Positions 35,928-48,239 of a stretch of DNA of 64,000 nt are shown here, piece after piece. Under the pieces are notes generated by a model. That model worked only from the letters and a program-made list of their open reading frames with translations, ran no database searches and was not told the DNA's origin. The stretch is taken from the NCBI GenBank assembly GCA_025094145.1, contig JALLLS010000013.1, positions 62,001 through 126,000 of the forward strand. The letters run 5' to 3'. Positions within the stretch are counted from its first letter, which is position 1, and each line of letters starts with the position of its first letter. The translations under genes were made by a program, and so were the position numbers. The stretch is from Spinellus fusiger. Taxonomy: Eukaryota > Mucoromycota > Mucoromycetes > Mucorales > Phycomycetaceae.

Positions 35928-38900
35928 ATGGCGGCTGTTCATACTAACATTGACTATCGATTTGCCTCTTCCTTTTGGGTAACAAACAAACTCAAAAGAA
36001 CACTTGCTCATTGTCTGTAGGATGACGATGACCGAGGAGTTGATCTCGTTGCTAATCGTCTGAGAGCCTCCAGACAGACACTGGAAGAAGTTAAAAAGCT
36101 TTATGAGACAAGGTACACTTGTTATTAATACACTCTGCTTATAATCAAGAGCAAACATCGAGCAAGACTATGGAGAACGCCTTTTGAAGCTGTCACAGGT
36201 GCTGACAAGTACTGATAAGCCAGGCTCCTTTGCAGACATGCTTTCTCAAATACCAAGTGCTATTGAGACTGCTGCTCGTGCTCATATAGATGTTGCTCAA
36301 AATATCCAATATCATCTTGAGCTTCCCTTTAGTATGTTTCTACGTGAGCAGAAAGAGCAGCGAAAATTGGTAAAAACTTTTTCCATTTTTTCCCCCTTGT
36401 TCTTCTTCTCGGCATGATTGTACTCAGCTATTATTGATGCCACTAAAATAGCAATTGAGCCAGATTGAGAACGCAAGACAGTTGAAACACCTTCATTATG
36501 CTAATATTATAAGAGTGAGTGAGACTCCATAACATTATATAATAGAGTAAATTCAGCAATATTAACGTCTACTGAATAGGCAAAAGATTACTGCACCAAT
36601 GAATATACTAAATTAGACCAAATGCAATATTCTTTGGTAGAGATAGGTCAAGGAGGAGAAAATGAGAAAAAGGTAATGTTTTTCAGGTCATCAAGTACAT
36701 TTATGAGTGAGTATTAGATGCAAGAGATTGAAGAACAGAGAAAAAAGGCAGAAATTTCAGGTATAGTAATAAATAGAAAGGAAATAAAAGCATGTCTCTT
36801 GTGGTATTCATAGGACATATCTTTAGAGTATGAATACAGACGCACAGTAGATATCTATAACAAAGTCAGAGAGGAGTGGATTGACAAGTGGACCAAAGCC
36901 TGCAATGTTTTACAAGATATGGAAGAGAGACAAATGCACCAAGTAAAGAAGTGTATGTGGACGTAAGTATTCTTTGTGTGTTGGTTTAATGGCTGATGAT
37001 CATTAGATTTGCAAATATACTGTCGAGTGTATACACAACAGATGACCAGGTAAATCATATTTGCTTTGTTCATGCTGAAATGAATACATGTCTTTATAGT
37101 GCTATGACAGAATAAAGTCATCTCTTGATGCTACAGAAATTGAAGAAGACATACAGCTCTTTATAGAAACTCACAGAACTGGGACCACTGTGCCTAGTAA
37201 GCTTTTGTTAAAGAGTGCATTTACTGTATTTTACTAATATAACATCATGATTAGAGCCCATACAATACTGTACTTTTAAGCTGGATGAACCCCAAAACTA
37301 CAATCATCTGAAAAAACACCCTTCTTCCACAAACCTAATGCCAGAGATTCCAAGAATAAACAATCGATCTCCAGCTTATTCTAATCCAGCACCTTCCACC
37401 TCAGTCTATCCAAACACAATGGCATACACCTCAACATATCCCAATCCAACACCTTACTCTTCATCTGCTATGATCACTACGATGTTAACAGACCATGATG
37501 AGGAGCTAAAGTCAGTTGATTTTCAGCTGCAAAGACTAGACACAGGTCAATCTTTACAACCTAGCAGGACATCCTCTAAAGAAAGCCATGACCTGAAGAA
37601 TAGCCATTACCATCAAAATCAACCAAAGTTGAATAGCAGAGGATCTCACATAGATCAAGACGAATACTTCATCTATGAAGGAGATGAAGAAAATCTTATA
37701 TTGAGAAATAGAGAAAAGACTAATTCATCAAAAGAAGATATAGCAGAAAAGAATGACACTACATCTAGAAAAGACATTCCTATATCAACAAAAGTATCAT
37801 CTACTTCTGAGAAAAGAACCAATCCACAAAACTCATCTCTTTTGAATGCAACACCATATGAACCTCTAACAGCATCAGCATTTCTGCTCTTATCTGAGAA
37901 AGATAAGAAAAGATACAGGCCCATATCAAACCCTGATTTTAGTACCTCTAACCCAAAAGACTCCTCTAACCCAAAAGACTCCTCTCAAGAAATATCTCTC
38001 GATAAAAAGTTCAGTATGGATTTAGTTAATAATAGTGTCGAAGGATGTAGATCATCTGTATCTATAGACGAAAGCCAAGTCACCCCTGCCAATTCAATGA
38101 GACAATACATTCACATTGGGAATGAACTGCCTCAGAACAAAATAGAGCAACCTATAAGAAATACGGCCTCACCTACAAGTCCTATGAAGGAACAAATGGC
38201 TACAGATGAGGAAAAAAAAACACTTACAAAAGCGACTTATATTCCTAGACAAGATAGTGGAAGCGATACAGACTCGGAGTCCAGCTATAAATTGACTGGG
38301 ACGATGCCCAGGTCTGAGAAATGGGTTATTTCATCCGTTCGAACCCCCCAAATGATACCTGTTATGCCACCCAACAAACATGATGAGAATGAAGATAATA
38401 CAGATAATAATATCAACAGCTTTCACTCTGGACTGGAATCTCCTCAGATGAATCATCGACAAGAGTTTAGTAATATATCCTCAAACAATATTATTCAGAA
38501 ACCTGAAGAGCGTGCACCTGATACTCTAGCTACCAAAAAGCAGAATAGACCCCACCCTCATCTTAGGATCGATATTCCAGTTCCACCAAACGCAACCAAT
38601 ATACCTGTACCCACTCATGTGAAGGAGAAACCTCAGAATCTCCAAGACCCTACTATGCGTGGAGGGTTTATTGATGGAGAAGTAGGTGAATGGAGAAATC
38701 CTACCAATGGATATGTATCTTATCCAGGTCACCAAGAGCAGATATGGGATCAGAATTTACATAGAAATGTTCATACTAGATATCAAAACGATATTGCTGA
38801 TTCTCGCTCACCTCCATTACAAGGAGGCCAACCCATGCGCAGCTATAAAAGCTCAGGCGCACATCCAGATATTGCGGATTTTCCCTCAATCCAGGGAATA

Positions 38901-39854
38901 CATGGCTCTCGTGATTCTCGTTTATTGGAACATTCATATAATGGTAAGATTTCAGTGAATTTTTTCCCTGCTCTATTTATTAATTTGTTCATCTGTAATA
39001 TAGATACATCATACCAACAACAAGACTTCTCTTATGCAAGGCATGACACACTTACTAACAATTCAAAGAATGGTAAGGATATAGAAATATAAAAAAAAAT
39101 ACAGAATCTTCATTCAAAAACAACTTTTAATGGCAACATAAATAAGGTATTCAATACAACCAACCATCAAAATCACAGCAAAGATCAATCCCTGTCAATG
39201 ACAAGTACAAAGAGAAACAGAGTAGATTTTCATTGGGTATCTTTGGGAAAAAGGAAAGAAAGTCCAAAGAGCTTACTGAGAATGGCTTCAAAGGGCCTAC
39301 CGATTTGGCACTGATTCAACAATCCAAACGAATGAGTGAGATCTCAAATCCCCTGATAAACGTGTCCAACATCAATTCATCTCTTCCTAGTAAAATGGTG
39401 TCTGGTGCAGATTCCTGTGCATTTAATGGCACTTCTCACTCTCTTTCTTCACAACCAAACAACCTCCAAAATAACGCACTTCGTAGCCAGTCGTATCCAC
39501 TTTTGGGACAGCAACTGCCTGTAGCAAACCCACTTGAAAGGCCTGTACTTCACTATGGTAAGACCCTGCCTTCACATTGATGTGTTGATTTTCCATTTCA
39601 TTTCTCTTTCACCCCTGTAGCTCGAGCTTTGTGGACATTTGAAGCAACTGTAAGCATCAACAAGATAAAGTGATAAATATTAGAGTTTTTTTTGATCTTT
39701 TATATGCTAGATTGCAACTGAGATGTCCTTTGTATCTGGAGAAGTGCTCTCTATACTAAAGAAGCAAGCAGATGGTTGGTGGGAGGCTGAGACAGCAGAA
39801 GGAGGTCGTAAGCAAAGAGGTCTTGTACCTGGAAACTACATGAAAGTCATTTAA
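35928..39854 (+). CDS. F-BAR and SH3 domain protein (PCH family, Cdc15/Imp2/Hof1-like)
   Basis: Fourteen exons join in phase: 35928-35978, 36021-36112, 36150-36369, 36452-36514, 36580-36672, 36718-36760, 36827-36962, 37007-37049, 37100-37196, 37255-38943, 39004-39072, 39147-39557, 39621-39649, 39711-39854, giving 1,059 aa. The F-BAR domain opens with FASSFWDDDDRGVDLVANRL and RANIEQDYGERLLKLSQ and runs to ~residue 275 as coiled coil. A long Ser/Pro/Asn-rich disordered region follows (~280-1000), with many possible phosphorylation sites. The SH3 domain is at the C-terminus: ALWTFEAT, EVLSILKKQADGWWEAE, GLVPGNYM. Such proteins bend the plasma membrane and organise the contractile ring and septum. 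It lies wholly in the spacer of an inverted duplication. Confidence 0.9.
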
Positions 39855-40341
39855 AGCCTGTATTGGCTTGCTTATTCATGTGTATTATCATTTGAGGTAA
39901 GTAGCTAAGATACCTTTTAAAAGAAAACTATGTACATATTCACTGAAGTTTACTATGAATGCGTGATATATCTCTGTCTTTTGTATTTATTGATATTTGC
40001 AGCCTATTGTATCAATTGAATTGTATGATAGCTTTCACTTTTCTTTTTTGTCTGTTATTGTAGTTATTTACAATACTACACCAAAGATGTTCCTAATATA
40101 ATCTATTTCATAATTAATATAAGTTTTCTTCTCACCATGTTTTATTTCTAAACACATGCAAAATAGGAGTTGATGATATAATCAACAAACATGACAATAG
40201 ACAAGCATCTATTTGGTTATTGGGAAATAAGAAAATAGTTTGGATAGCTATAAAATCAAACTATTTGACTCATTTCCAAAGAGTTAAGGCTTTCTTCATT
40301 CATAATTGACATTTTGCTCTATAGATACTGCTGGAAAATAA
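39855..40341. other. F-BAR gene 3' flank
   Basis: AT-rich, no gene seen. The inverted repeat starts at 40342. Confidence 0.6.
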
Positions 40342-41994
40342 AGAAGATGGAATACAAATTTTACAATTGTTTATTGTATGGGCAAAAAGAAAGAAAGAAA
40401 GAGAAAAATGACGAGACAGGCGTATTGCACACATGCACACCACACTGCACACCCATAGAAACACACACACAAAAGATAGGGCTCAGAATATGCTATAAGT
40501 GGAATTCTGTGCCAAATTGAGAGAGAATTTAAATAGAGGACCCAATCACACGCTGTCTATAGTTGGGATCGCTGTGCTGCCTAGTTCATTGGCGTGTCCT
40601 CGTTCTTTTTGTTTGTTTGTCCAGGCATATACAGATGAGATGCAGATGAGATACAGAGATAGATGCACAGATACATATGGAGACAGATACATACAGATAC
40701 ATATACAAATAGATACAGATACATATAGGAAGAAAGGATAAGTGATGTGTGTTTGGCTAGAATAAAATCCCTACCACTACTGCAGTGCTCATGTAGGTTT
40801 CCATGTCAGCATCTAGTTCTGCCTGTGAGGGATTGGGCTTGGGCTCTTTGCGATTGCGGTTGCCCTGGTTGCCCAGGTTGCGGTGATGCTGTCGGTTGTT
40901 GTTGTTGTTGTTGTTGTTGTTGCTGTTGTTGTTGCTGTAGTTGTTGTTGTTGTAGCGAGTGTTGTTGTTGTTGTTCAATGCACCTCTGCGTCCATTCTCT
41001 CTTCCTAATGGCTGGCGTACGATCAGCCGATTTCCATTGTCACTAAAGGTGATACGCATAGGACGCTCTAATGCCATTAACACACCATCCGTGCACAAAG
41101 CGACTTACCATCCAATTCTACATTGTTATAGGCTTTGATGGCTCTCTCAGCATCTCCACTGTTGGCAAAGATGATATCAGCTACACCTGAGGATTTTCCA
41201 GTAGGTGCCAGGTGCAGAAAGGCGCGTTTGAGAGGACCGACTTGGCTGAACAATTCCTGGTGTATGTGTGTTGATGCATGAGTACACATATTCCATCTAC
41301 AAATGGACACACACAAACACACACATAGGTACATGCATATGCACATCCATGTATATACACTTACATAGAGATCCTTCTCATCTACATTGTAGTGGAGGTT
41401 GGCCACCACAAGACTGTTGGTGCGTGTGAGGTTGGTGCGTGGTCTTGCATAGGGCGACTGAGTGGTGGAAAAGGCCACATAACGGAGTGAGGGGTGGAGT
41501 GAGGGGTGGAGTGAGGAGGAGGTTGAGTGAAAACATGTCGGTTGCGTGCCACACCCAAATGGACTCAAGAAAGAAGGCGCAAAGGGCTGCGAGTGAGATC
41601 CACAAAACACAATAGATCGGTTGTCCGAGACGTTCATGGAATAACACTGCCCCTCGTGTTCTTCTCCTTCTCTCTTATCGACTGCTTCCAAGCGTACATA
41701 TGGGTGTAGGATGAGGGCTTTTATTACTATCACATACCGAAAAGGCTTTGTCTCTTGTCTGGTTATGTCTGCCGTGTGTCTGTTGTGGTCTGCTTCTGTT
41801 GGTCTGTTTGGTACGGGTCTTGGAAATAACCTCGTCCAAAGCCATGTCAAGAGGATTAGCAGCCATTGTGTTTTGTTTTCTGTATGTGTTAAAGGAGACA
41901 GACCAATACAAGACGAAGCGTACTGTTGTGATTCCATCGACGTCATCAATAGAAACTCCGAAAAGGAGAGTCAAAAGTGGGGAAGTGGAAGTGT
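40342..41994. repeat. Right arm (1,653 bp) of the second inverted duplication
   Basis: Inverse copy of 34239-35888 with one additional triplet in the Asn-coding repeat. Outside 41994 and inside 40342 the similarity ends abruptly. Confidence 0.95.
40757..41866 (-). CDS. ALY/REF (Yra1-like) mRNA export adaptor, copy 2
   Basis: Inverse twin of the gene at 34367-35473, with the same four exons and splice sites. It encodes 226 aa because the Asn tract has one more residue. All introns and 128 bp of 5' flank are included; beyond that the promoter regions are unrelated, so the two copies may differ in expression. Both copies look fully functional. Confidence 0.92.
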
Positions 41995-42551
41995 TCTATT
42001 CTTTTTTTTATTCTGCTCTATTCCTTTCCTGCATGATTGTGACTTGTATTTAGAAGGGTAATGTAAGCGTAGGAAACTTCTCTTTTTTTTACAGAAGGAT
42101 ATGAGAGTACAAGTGTATTTAGTTTAGTATCTTTATTATTTATTAGAAGAAAGATGTATAAATAAAGGTAAGGTTGTTCATTTATTGCTCTATTCTAATT
42201 GGCCATAGTTTATACACATGTCACTTTCTGGGGAAATCTTTCGTTCATGCTAGAGATGTCTTGTGTATGGCATTTCTCCACATGGAAGTGTAATTTATTT
42301 ATTTTGGAAATGATATTGCCAAGACAACGTAAGAAGAGAGAGCCATGGGTTTGGGTGAACGGCCAATGGTAGAGAGCGGTGAATAGAGGAGCTGCATTAT
42401 AAGACTAGCCCGTTTTAAAGTCTCTTCTATTTAATTCATTCATCTCTTTTGTCTTGTCTTCAAATTCACTTTATATCTCATCTTTTTTCTTAAAATTTCA
42501 ATCGAAATATCTGCTATTAAGCCATTTATCTATCAATAACACATCTTCATT
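41995..42551. other. Intergenic between ALY copy 2 and a small gene
   Basis: AT-rich. The last ~130 bp before 42552 are strongly pyrimidine-rich (ttcattcatctcttttgtcttgtc), typical of a fungal 5' leader. No other gene is seen. Confidence 0.5.
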
Positions 42552-42827
42552 ATGGATCCTGGACACGCTCTTCTTCAGCACATCAAGACTATTCCAAACC
42601 TCATTAAAGAAGATCCAAGCACAGTAACTCTCAAAAATTCAAGTTTCTTAGACACCCCATGGTCAGAACTCTCCAAGCATCTCTCACAAGGAGTATCCAC
42701 GTCCTCAGTACATACTGAAGTGAATACTGCACAAATCACACAGGATGATTCTGCTGAGGAGGTTCAGCTTGGCAATTGGGACTCTATGACTGGTTATCAG
42801 GATGCTCATCACAAACCTACACTTTGA
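42552..42827 (+). CDS. Small unrecognised acidic protein, 91 aa
   Basis: Single frame with a good context: a pyrimidine-rich leader and ATG after ttcatt. It reads MDPGHALLQHIKTIPNLIKE, then PWSELSKHLSQG, then an acidic Asp/Glu/Gln tail ending HHKPTL. No membrane segment or known domain. The coding look is fair: no low complexity, Pro/Ser/Asp mix. It could also be the first exon of the following gene, but no donor site was found. Confidence 0.5.
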   Translation: MDPGHALLQHIKTIPNLIKEDPSTVTLKNSSFLDTPWSELSKHLSQGVSTSSVHTEVNTAQITQDDSAEEVQLGNWDSMTGYQDAHHKPTL

Positions 42828-42866
42828 ATTGATACTTATAACTTCATTTTTTTTTCTCTCGCTCAC

Positions 42867-43446
42867 TTGTTGTTTTCATCAAATAAAACAAAGTCGTTCT
42901 ACATGGCAGGGATGCACACATACAACCCCTCTTTTGACATGACTGTAGATAAAAATCTGTACCATTGGCTGGAATATGCTTCCTTTCAACAAGATCCAAT
43001 GCATATATATCAATACTTGTTGGATAGTTGTATTGGAGAAAGAATATCTGCTCTCTATCACACCATTGCCAAGTATTTAATCAGTATCAACAAGTAAACA
43101 TTATATATATATATATTTGTGTCATTGTTATAAAAAAAAGAGAATAATTAGAGTCATCAATTGTAGAGAAAAAGAAGCACTAGAAGTAGTAAACTGTGGT
43201 ATAAGAAGAAATGCCCAACCTATACAATGCTTATTGGATTTGAATCTTCAGCTAAGTCCAGACATTGACAGATTGAACTCGCCCTTTAAAGGTAATATTT
43301 TAAAATGATAAAATACATTTGGTCATCTCATATGTATTACAGTAAAGGTAAACAAATTATCTTTCTTACTACAACTGCTACATGCCACACAGTATAGTCT
43401 TTTCATGTTATTTTTATCACTCATAAACCACCTATTGATCAGTTGA
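42867..43446 (+). CDS. Unrecognised protein, three exons, ~156 aa
   Basis: Exons 42867-43093, 43152-43291 and 43343-43446 join in phase with standard GT-AG sites. The protein contains GMHTYNPSFDMTVDKNLYHW, YQYLLDSCIGERISALYH and INCREKEALEVVNCGIRRNAQ, and ends in a Leu-rich hydrophobic stretch. The first Met is uncertain: it may start at MAGMHTYNP or upstream by splicing from the 42552 gene. No family recognised. Confidence 0.4.
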
Positions 43447-43959
43447 GGCCTTTGTATCCACAATACCTTATTAAAGTGTCATTTATTTTATCCTGTATAT
43501 GTCTAACTTCAAATATGTATTGATTATAATCACTTATCATACCATTTAAACATAAGATAGAGATAGACAATTAAATATTCTGTAATTTCTGATGTACATT
43601 AGAAATATAGGATATATCTTGAGTATATATATTTTCTTTTGCATATAATAGGTATTTTTTTTGGAAGAATAAATGTTAGAATAAAGAATATGAGAATTGA
43701 AAAATAAACTTCAGACAAATAAAAAATTACTCAAACAGTAGCAAATCTTTTAGTCTAAACATTTATTCCAAAAAACAAATAGATAAGACTCAAAGCTTAT
43801 GGCCATGACTTTCAATAGCATCTATCACAAAGAAAGAGGGAAGAATTCTTAAGTTGTCCATCCTAGTATGGTAGCCTTTCTTTTCGTGTCTGTTAAGAAA
43901 ATTCATTATATTTTGGATAAACGTTAGAATCCCAATGATATCTTTTATTATAATATTTA
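43447..43959. other. AT-rich intergenic, nothing recognised
   Basis: Low GC, with only short frames and no visible repeat copies up to the truncated element Y at 43960. Confidence 0.5.
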
Positions 43960-44236
43960 CAGTCACACCTAATTGAATTTAATACTTGCCTAAATTTTAA
44001 TAAAAAAAACTTTTTTTTGCATAAAACTCTTATTCTCTCTAAATATTATTAAACCAACACAATATATCAGATAGATATTCAGAAACTTACAGTCGTGGAG
44101 AATAGATTAGGGCAAAAGATAGAAGATTATGGGGAATATATTACCTGTTTATGGCTGGATTAAAGTTGACTATCATTACAGAAGTAGTTGAGATGAATAA
44201 GCCTACAGTTCAAGATATTGTCAGAAACATTAAATA
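43960..44236 (+). mobile_element. Truncated copy of Tc1-like element Y
   Basis: It starts with TA and the Y terminal repeat (cagtcacacctaattgaatt) and follows the 5' end of the Y copy at 30098 for about 275 bp, into the transposase N-terminus. It is then cut by element W, which sits at a TA (44235-44236). The continuation of Y is not found after W. Confidence 0.75.
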
Positions 44237-46371
44237 CAGTGCTTCCACTCTCAAATCGAAAAAAAATTTGAACTTAATTTGGAACACCTTTCAAAGCTAA
44301 GTTGGAACACTTTTAGAGATCAATATGGGACATTTTATTTAGATAGAGACTTTGTTTAAGCAATTTTCAAAATGACTTTTAGAATGTTGAGTAATGTTGA
44401 CAAGATGATATAAAAGGATATTATTATATGCTTCAGTTATTCTTTGTGAGAGCATTTCAAACTCCTTGAGTTGATTGCGCTTTACTTTATGCTTAACTAT
44501 AGCCCAGAATTGTTTAATCGGATCCATTTCTGGATAGTACAAAGGAAGATAGATAGACGCATTTGTAGTCATTGTTTCTACTCTCTATCCTATTGATTAC
44601 TTCACTTATGAATGAATTAGGGCATTATTCACGATAAGATAAAAGCCTTTCATTTCAGGATATCTATCCATAATGTCTAGTGTTTCTCCAATAAAGCTAA
44701 GGTAATGATCAGTTGTTGTACCTTTTGATTGAGGAACTTTGGGTGGGGCAGCCTTTCTTTTTTTTGCCACCTTGGATTTTGATTTTTATGGGAGGCAAAG
44801 GTACTCTCATGGTGATACTAATGATACCTATTACCGAGATTGTTCCAATGACAGTATGTGATACTGCTCCAGTAGTTGCAGTAGAGACTATAACTTTGGC
44901 ACTCTTTGCAGATCATGCTCTACTGTGTCTCATATTTATGTCGAAACCAGACTCATTAATAAATATACAGTTCTTTGTGAAGCCCCTATCCATATGCACA
45001 CACGTTTGCGCCCACCAATCTTTTTTCTAAAAAAAAAAGAATTCAATGCTCCAAGCATCTGGATGCAATGTTGCAACTTTTAAAGAATGGTTACACTCGT
45101 CATTCATAAACCTATGAACTCTAGACTTCTTGATATCTAGCCCTTCAAAGATTCTAGTCAAGCTCTCCACAGCATCATATATAGTAGCAGGTGGACTTTC
45201 ATCAAAGAAATCAATCAAATGTTGTTTGTATGGTTCCTGGAGCTTGGAAAATGACCTACTACTAAGATTGATCTTTCTTTTCATTTCATAGTTATCAGTA
45301 TTACTTAGATATTTTTGGCACCAGTTGTTTGCTGTGCTATGGCTCACATTGGCTCTAGAAGCAGCGGCACAAACAGATGTCTTTTTGAAACATCCAATAA
45401 AAAATAACTCCGAGTAGTTTCATCGTTCAACCTATATTTCTGCCCTTTACCTACACTAGTATTTCCATACTCTCATCAGAGGCAGATTCGATGTTATTCT
45501 CATACATTTCGATATCCATAGGTTTGTTTTTCAGGTACTCCTTGAAGTCTGTTAGTTTGTTTAAATTGTAGGGATTGTCTTCAATCTCAAAATCTATAGC
45601 TTTAGTTCCTTATTCAGTGTTAATGTTACCAGAACCATCTTCATGCAAAAAGAAAGAAAGAAAAAGAAACTCATTATGAATTGTGAAAAGTGAAAATAAA
45701 GAGACAAAAAATAATGTTCACACTTAGTTCACGATTAGTTCCAACTTAGCTTTGAAAGGTGCTCCAAATTAAGTTCAAATTTTGTTCGATTTTGATTGGT
45801 TGAATGTTCCAATTTATTCTTGAAAAATGTACCACCGAGTTCAGAAAGTGTTCAATTTGTAGAATAGGTGACGTCTCTCCACCTATTCGCATGAATGGCT
45901 GTGACGAAGGAGGAAAAGAGTGTTGTTGCTAAAATAGCTAGAAGGAAGAAGGGTTTCAGATGAAAACAATATAAAATAGCAAAGTCTACAATTGAAATAA
46001 AAAAGAGAGAAGTTCATCAAATACTTGGATTCCTAAAGTAGGGTAGTTTAGACCCAAGGTCAAGTTTAGTTGTTGGTTCTTGCTCTGTTCCTGTTTTTTT
46101 CTCTTTGTTTGTCCCTTTCGTTCGTCCGTCGGTAGGAAAATTACCGTTATCTGTTCTCTCGTGTCTCTACAGACCCATTTCCAGAGTGTCCCCTCCAGAC
46201 TACTACAACCATAGTTCGCACAGCCATAAGAGCCGAGTTCCCCCGACACACCACACAAGAGCTAACCCAACTCCTGCAGATACAGGAGCAGCTAGCCTTT
46301 CCCCGAGGTCCTGCGTGTCTTAAGAACGAACCCCGTTGCCCAAACATACAAATTTGAGAGTGGAAGCACTG
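44237..46371 (-). mobile_element. Decayed Tc1-like element W, itself interrupted
   Basis: Terminal repeats CAGTGCTTCCACTCTCAAAT at 44237 and its inverse ending at 46371, flanked by TA on both sides. The sub-terminal part (gaacttaatttggaacacc...) on the left is matched at 45745-45793. On the right side, about 560 bp (45794-46350) separate that part from the outermost repeat, so the right end is split by an insertion. The transposase is broken. Confidence 0.8.
44339..45347 (-). pseudogene. Element W transposase pseudogene
   Basis: The N-terminal piece (45347-45027) has a helix-turn-helix region and DFFDESPPATIYDAVESL, similar in layout to the transposase at 5780-7099. The C-terminal piece (44572-44339) reads YLPLYYPEMDPIKQFWAIVK, where the catalytic Glu is Lys. 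The middle, with the first two Asp residues, is not readable in frame. Confidence 0.8.
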
Positions 46372-46373
46372 TA

Positions 46374-48239
46374 TATTGTAGTCCCGTTTAGCAAAGCCAG
46401 AAGCTGCTAGTGTGTTTGCTACATATATTCTCATGATTGTCTGAGTTGCTCTAAGTATCCCTCGTTGGATTTCGAATCGCCACAGGATGACGGTTATCTT
46501 TTTGGTGTTCTGGTTTCCTTGCTGACTTTATGGCCTTTTTGGATGTCTATTCATAATTCTCATTTTACCACCATTTCTCATTTTCCATCATTTTTTCCTT
46601 CATTTGAGGTTTTTGTATTTCTATGTCCTTCTGTTTCCTTCCTCTTTGCATTTATTTTTTTCACTTTTGTATTTGAAGTGTTTCTATGTATATCCCTTTT
46701 TTTCAAACGATCTCACAGGGTGGCTAATATGCCCATACTCGAATAGCAAATCACGCCCAAAAATAAAAATAAAATACTTTGAACTGTAACAAATAATTTT
46801 TCTAAAAAAAAAAAGCCAGTAGATTTATCAGTTACAGTTTTCTCATTCACAAAATTGAACAAATATTCATAGAAAATATGGTACAAGAAGAAAGGTTTCA
46901 TATAAGTTTATATGAACATTAAACACATGAATTTTTATTATTATTAAGCGATACATATGCCAGTTGAAAAATAATCATTTTTGGATATATTCATAAACAG
47001 TAAGGCGTTAAGCGACTAAACATGATAGAATTTTTTTTGTAACCCCAGACCCTTTCATGAGATCACATTCAGTTGTGAGTGATTTGGAATTTTTTTAGTT
47101 TAGTTTTTTTTTCTGAAACTCATGCCTGTGTGTGTGTGTTTTATTTTATTTTTATTTGTATTTTTTTGGTGTTTCTTACTTTATTTTAAAGGTATTTTTT
47201 CGGGGTATTCTCTCATTTTCATTAATTTAATAACAGAATATTCTTATAGGGAAACTTATCTGATAAATGTTCAAAATGCATAGATCAATGTATTTTAGAG
47301 AGCAGTGTAAATTCTAAATAGTAAAATATTATTTGACATATATTGCCTTGATTCGACAAAACTCCCTTTTCTAAGCCTTTTGGATCGCTAATAATGTGAG
47401 GAATACAATATCAGAGACTCCCCTAGCCATTTATCTTCAAATTAAAACATTTAATAGTACATTAATATCATAATAATCTAAAGAAGAAATAGCACCATGA
47501 TTCATAATGTCCCGATTAGTCATAAAAGCTCTTATTGACACCAATGATCGAATACGATAAGCCGTCATCAATGCAAAAGAGGAAGCACCCGACAATGTAT
47601 CTGTAGCAATGCATATACCCAGATCTATCACCCAGCCTGTAAAACCAACCTCTATACTTATCTCCATTGTAATCAATAGTTAAAACTTTAAAACTAATCA
47701 CTACATCCACGCCAATATGTCTGTGTCTAGTACATCACATCTATTTTACTTATTTATGTGCTTCTCACAATGAATCAACTTTTAGATTTTCTCACTATAC
47801 TATATAATCCACAAACTTTAGAGGCGTGTTTTATACAATATATATTAAATCAAATACATGAAGGGTTCTTTTTTTTTTATTAAAAAAAAATGAATATTTT
47901 TTATTAAAAAAAATGAATATTTTTTATATAATACTTACAAAAATATTACATAAAGCTGCTAGTGTTAGTTAATAATTTTCATTTTCATTTTCATTAATTG
48001 TGTGAGTTTTGAGACTTTTTTTACATAAAATAATTCAAGTATCATGTAAAAGTATTTATCATCTTATGTTAGTAGCTATACAGCCTCATGCCATAAATGA
48101 GTAGGCGGCAAATCAATTTTTTATTTTTATTTTATTTTGAAAACTTAAGGCACATCTATCAGTCTAAGATGTTCATAATAAAAGGTTCATAGAATATCAA
48201 AATATTTGGAATAGTTGTTCTTTAATTGATTGTCTACAT
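46374..48239. other. AT-rich region, no gene recognised
   Basis: 1.9 kb. A minus frame at 47676-47437 reads VIDLGICIATDTLSGASSFA and similar; it looks compositionally coding but matches nothing I know. Poly-T tracts and a TG repeat (47127-47140) occur. A 22-bp block, ttttttattaaaaaaaatgaat, is tandem-duplicated near 47870-47920. Confidence 0.4.

Noticed and set aside
47437..47710. 79-codon minus frame with regular amino-acid composition
   Set aside because: No motif, no splice partners and no second copy, so not called as a gene.
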